From Lepturacanthus savala (lineage: Eukaryota; Chordata; Actinopteri; Scombriformes; Trichiuridae), in the NCBI GenBank assembly GCA_030544235.1, contig CM060470.1, positions 22,756,356-22,820,355 of the forward strand: a DNA stretch of 64,000 nt. The letters are read 5' to 3'. A program made the translations under genes and the position numbers. Below the pieces are notes generated by a model. That model searched no databases, was not told the origin of the DNA, and was given only the letters and a program-made list of their open reading frames with translations. This document shows, piece after piece, positions 60,305 through 64,000 of this stretch (position 1 is the first letter of the stretch; every line of letters starts with the position of its first letter).

Positions 60305-60364
<60 letters not shown>
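60305..60364. repeat. (TG)30 microsatellite
   Basis: A pure 60-bp run, complementary to the (AC)28 tract 106 bp downstream. Confidence 0.97.
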
Positions 60365-60365
<1 letters not shown>

Positions 60366-60467
60366 CAAGCTGTATTTAGGCATGCTAAGGGGCAGGGCAA
60401 AGATACAAAAAAACAGACGCAACAGTAAGTGACAGAGAGGAGGAAGGGCAAAAAGTAATTATCAAGT

Positions 60468-60470
<3 letters not shown>

Positions 60471-60526
<56 letters not shown>
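60471..60526. repeat. (AC)28 microsatellite
   Basis: A pure 56-bp run facing the (TG)30 tract in complementary orientation. Confidence 0.97.
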
Positions 60527-60529
<3 letters not shown>

Positions 60530-61399
60530 CCAGCAAAGCTTCAGCTCCTCTCCAAAGTACACTAACATACATTCTCTATATTTGTAGCTCATGAAAATAT
60601 ACGTGTTTGTGTGTGCTTGTGTGTGTGTATGCATGTGTGTGTATAGCCTACAGGGCAGACATCTTTGTCCTCAGTTCAATACTGCTGTCACCGGCCCATG
60701 AATTATGGAAGTGTTTGGAAGTGACAAAGCACCGCTTACAACCAGGAGACACTTTTATTGAGTTGTGAGATGTGATGTGTGCGCGCACTTGTGTGCATGT
60801 AGGTGTGTGTGTGCTTTGTTCCCTTTACCGTGGTTCTGATGAAAAGACACAAATCTCTCTCTCCCTGCTCATCCTCGTCTTTTCTCCTCGTCTCCGTTGA
60901 CGCCGCCATCACAACCTCTCTTGTCTCATCCTTTTCTTAAAATAGCTGCGCCACGACAAACAAACAGCAGTTTGAATGAGATTTCTTCACTGACAAGAAG
61001 CAGCCACAGTCATCCTAGTGACGTCTCACTTGTCGTGTAACACAGGTTGTGTCACATAAGGTAAACTGTGGGTGTCACTTTTGGAAGTTGGTTTCATTTT
61101 ATAGAGAAAAAAACGACACCACATCAGATTACTATGGCAACTAACGGTTGATTTGATAATTGATAATTTGATAGTTGAAATTGATAATTGTGTTTATATA
61201 CTTCATCACTATCAATCTTTTCTCTTTCATAGATGCACCATACCCATATAAAGAAGTCTGTGAGTGCCAAGACTGTGACAAATAAATAACCCATCTGCAA
61301 ATATTTCAAACCAAAACTATTGACAATGACTTTGTGACAAAAACACAGATTTGCAATAGACTTTGCGACGGCTCATTCTGACAACAGCATACAGACTTT

Positions 61400-61790
61400 G
61401 GATCAGGAGGAGTGAAAGTAAAGGAACTGTTCCTCAACAGCAGAGGAGAGCTACGACACCACTTATCCACCACCTACAATTCTGTCCTTTCATTCTCCCC
61501 CGGGAGACTTCACAATCATTCACATCTGACAACTCCGAAAGTTATTTACACTTGGCCTCAGGTGACTCCAACAAATCTAATGACAAGAGCAGTCATGGGG
61601 CGAAGTGATGACCTTGATAGCAACTTCGCAGAGGTTAAATACACGGGACCAGTCAGTTAGAACTGAAGAAGCCCCTTTGGACGAGAAGCAAAACATCTTC
61701 AATTAGCTCCAACCAAGTCCAGTTGCCCTCGATTCAACTCTCCTTGGAAAACCATGAAAACCATGACCCGGATGAGTAAGAATCTTCACA
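61400..61790 (+). mobile_element. Penelope-like element tail, second copy
   Basis: From about 61410 the frame gives KVKELFLNSRGELRHHLSTT then YNSVLSFSPGRLHNHSHLT, the C-terminal segment of the same class as the element at 58425-59850. The non-coding tail follows: 'actgaagaagcccctttgga', cgagaagcaaaacatcttc, 'tccagttgccctcgattcaa' and 'ctctccttggaaaaccatga'. The reverse transcriptase and nuclease are absent, so it is strongly 5'-truncated. Confidence 0.78.
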
Positions 61791-61917
61791 GACAGCTGAG
61801 ACATTGAACTCTGCTACAACTGCTGCTCCAAAAAGGAGAGCAGATGTTTCCCTGTGAAAACTTTGGATTGAAAACATAACTACATCACACAAAGAGCCAG
61901 AAGCTGTAATAAGCAGA

Positions 61918-61984
61918 CACACACATACACACACACAAACACGCACACACACAGAGAGGGAGTGAGGGGGGGGGGGAGAGATAG

Positions 61985-62022
<38 letters not shown>
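61918..62022. repeat. Compound (CA)n, G-run and (GA)n tract
   Basis: CA-rich start, 11 G at 61966-61976, then a (GA)n run from 61988 to 62022. Confidence 0.95.
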
Positions 62023-62024
<2 letters not shown>

Positions 62025-62146
62025 TTTGGGTTTAAACTGAACGTGTTCCCTGAAATGCCCTGAGGTTGTTATCTTAAAGTGGCATCCTGGAGCTTGAGGG
62101 TGAAAGGCTGCGTGACTTGTAGAGTTGAGTGTCCCCAACACACACA

Positions 62147-62147
<1 letters not shown>

Positions 62148-62200
<53 letters not shown>
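62148..62200. repeat. (AC)n microsatellite
   Basis: Pure run of about 53 bp. Confidence 0.97.
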
Positions 62201-62204
<4 letters not shown>

Positions 62205-64000
62205 AATACATAGCAACATGGCCGTAAGTCATTCGTTTCACTTATTAAGCCTCATGCAGGTAGCAGTATGCAAATAAATTACCTCTTGTCATTCTCATCA
62301 AATATTTATTCTAGTTTTGCTATGTTATGTTGTTAGTACCCATTGATTTCTGGAATTCACTGATGCTTCCTTAACACTGCTCTTCTCTTAGGAAGGAGAG
62401 AACGTTTTAAAAATGGTTGAGACTCTTACTATGATGAAGAAAAAACAGATGTTTTTACAATCAACAAATTGTTTATCCAATACAAGGAAATATACATTTT
62501 AAATATGAGGAACATAATGCATGAATATTATGGAATAAGGTTTATTGGATTTTTAAATTGTGGGCTAAAAGAAGACTGTTGGTCCATTTATCCAGTTAAA
62601 ACGATAAAACCTGGATGATGTTAATTTTACACAGAAAAATCCTGTTTATTTTAGTCCATCAATTTCCCTTCTGCTGAAGGTCTTCTTCTTGCAGCCTTTT
62701 TAGCACCTGGGTAACAGCAGATTTAGATGGTATGAATGATTTTTCTCTTTTCAGAAAATTAAGATAAAATATAAGATCAATTTAAGAGAGCCTTGCTGCA
62801 TGAGGCCCACTTTGTCATAATTTGTATAATAATAATAATTTGACATTCATGAGAGTTCTTATTATTCATAACTTCTCATCTAGTTCCTGGGGGAAATGTG
62901 CTTTAAAATTATTAAATAAATATGAAGAAATCAATCATGTGAAATCAGAGGGGGATTAAATGCAAGAGATTGCGTTGGAACTTTGTGGTTATAGGGACAT
63001 GCATCATAAACCAACAGGGACGGCTTCTGTCTTTGCACTATTTTGGGCTTTTGTGTTTCCTCTGTTGAGAGTCCTGTGCCCACCTAGCTATCATTTTCTC
63101 AGTCACAGTTTCTTGTTTTTATAACTCTAAACTTTGTGGAATCCTCAATAAAACCCTCTCAGGTTGAACCTGGAGTTGGCACAATAATAGTTTGATGAGA
63201 CGAAGCAGTAAGTGGAGTTGGAAAGTAGAGAGGACAAATGTTCACATCTTTCTTTGCTGAAGTGGAAAACATTAATCAGAAGCAAAATCATTGACAAAAA
63301 GTGAAAGCATTGAAGAGAAACTCTGACAGAATTACAGATGATTTTATAGTGGGAAAAAAACAGTGAAGTTTAAATATCATATTTTTTATTCTCACTAGAA
63401 AGAACCACACTTTATAGTTGTGAATGTCTCTTCCTGCTGCAATTAATTGATACGCTGGGTTTTCTTTTATAAATCAGGAGAACAATTCTTTATCTATAAT
63501 CTGAAAATGAGTTGACTTCCAGTGGTTCCTTTTATTGCTATAAATCACAAAGCAGCGGATGCTTTCATCCAGAGAAAGTTAATGTTTTTACCTTTTTTTC
63601 TTCAAAGAAGAACAACTTAAAAGCTCATTCTCATCTAAGCTGGTTTTAGAATGAGGGAGGATTTGTAATTAAAGTTAAACAAGGTTATAGGGACTGACTG
63701 TAGATTTGCATTAATTTCAACTCAACCTCGTATTTTAAAGGAGTCATAAGAATTGTGACAGCTTATTTTTCTGTACTTCTTACTGCAACTAAAATTGTGT
63801 TTTATCCTCACACACACATGCACACTCTTGCTGCTTCATTGACTGATTATAAAGAGTTTGTTCACCTTAGTTTGGGCTTATTGAGAACTGTTAAAAGTAA
63901 AAGATTGTTCAGTCACACTGATCTACAGGGATATTAATTTATGAGGCTAATTTAAGTGTCTTGTAAATAATTCTTCTGTTCGTGTCATTATCTTAACTTT
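62201..64000. other. Unique sequence, no gene
   Basis: AT-rich with no exon, RNA gene or transposon that I can support to the end of the window. Confidence 0.5.

Noticed and set aside
60176..60634. Long open frame with Cys/Val and His/Thr runs, minus strand
   Set aside because: Created by (TG)n and (AC)n tracts, which stay open in two frames; no domain outside them.
61734..62219. 161-codon open frame, minus strand
   Set aside because: Composed of CA, GA and G-run repeats plus antisense of a Penelope-like tail.
1..64000. CRISPR array, bacterial operons, or endogenous retrovirus
   Set aside because: No spaced direct repeats with unique spacers, no bacterial gene layout, and no gag/pol/env-like frames or LTR pairs were seen.

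Overview
The window is vertebrate nuclear DNA, most likely from a ray-finned (teleost) fish. The evidence is AT-rich sequence with GT-AG introns, many long (CA)n/(GT)n tracts, and a repeat load typical of teleosts: Tc1-like transposons, hAT-like MITEs, tRNA-derived SINEs, a Penelope-like element and non-LTR retrotransposon tails. Nothing looks bacterial or viral, and the species cannot be named from what I can see.

One protein-coding gene is well supported. Five plus-strand exons (4203-4271, 14881-14982, 15579-15786, 16730-16937 and 20887-21066) join in one frame. They encode the middle and C-terminus of a short-chain dehydrogenase/reductase matching DHRSX, the enzyme that acts in dolichol synthesis. 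The first exon or exons, with the Rossmann TGxxxGIG nucleotide-binding motif, were not found and probably lie upstream of base 1. All splice sites are GT-AG, the phases are consistent (1, 1, 1, 2, 0), and the stop is the TAG at 21064-21066.

Layout. 1-4202: intron with a diverged tandem repeat. 4272-14880: a 10.6 kb intron with a decayed Tc1-like transposon (5169-6715) and a hAT-type MITE (about 12650-12935). 14881-21066: the 3' exons, whose last intron carries a 931-bp snapback hAT-like element with an 8-bp target duplication and an internally deleted Tc1-like element. 21067-26750: 3' UTR and flank, with microsatellites and SINE copies. 26750-64000: no convincing gene. It is a gene-poor, repeat-punctuated stretch with two related Tc1-type MITEs, several copies of one tRNA-headed SINE family (two with clear target-site duplications), two LINE 3' fragments, a Penelope-like element with long inverted terminal repeats, a second Penelope-like tail, and many simple repeats. 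Some unique, homeobox-site-rich blocks look like possible conserved non-coding elements, but this cannot be tested without alignment.

The most interesting signals are: (1) a (TG)-rich tract directly against the acceptor of a frame-neutral DHRSX exon; (2) the foldback hAT-like element at 17116-18046; (3) the Penelope-like element with ~140-bp inverted ends; (4) a SINE family with precise 12-bp and 10-bp target duplications; (5) a perfect 20-bp-arm palindrome at 47963-48009; and (6) an orphan, locally GC-richer open frame ending in a strong splice donor at 34882-35032. I found no clearly new multi-gene system.
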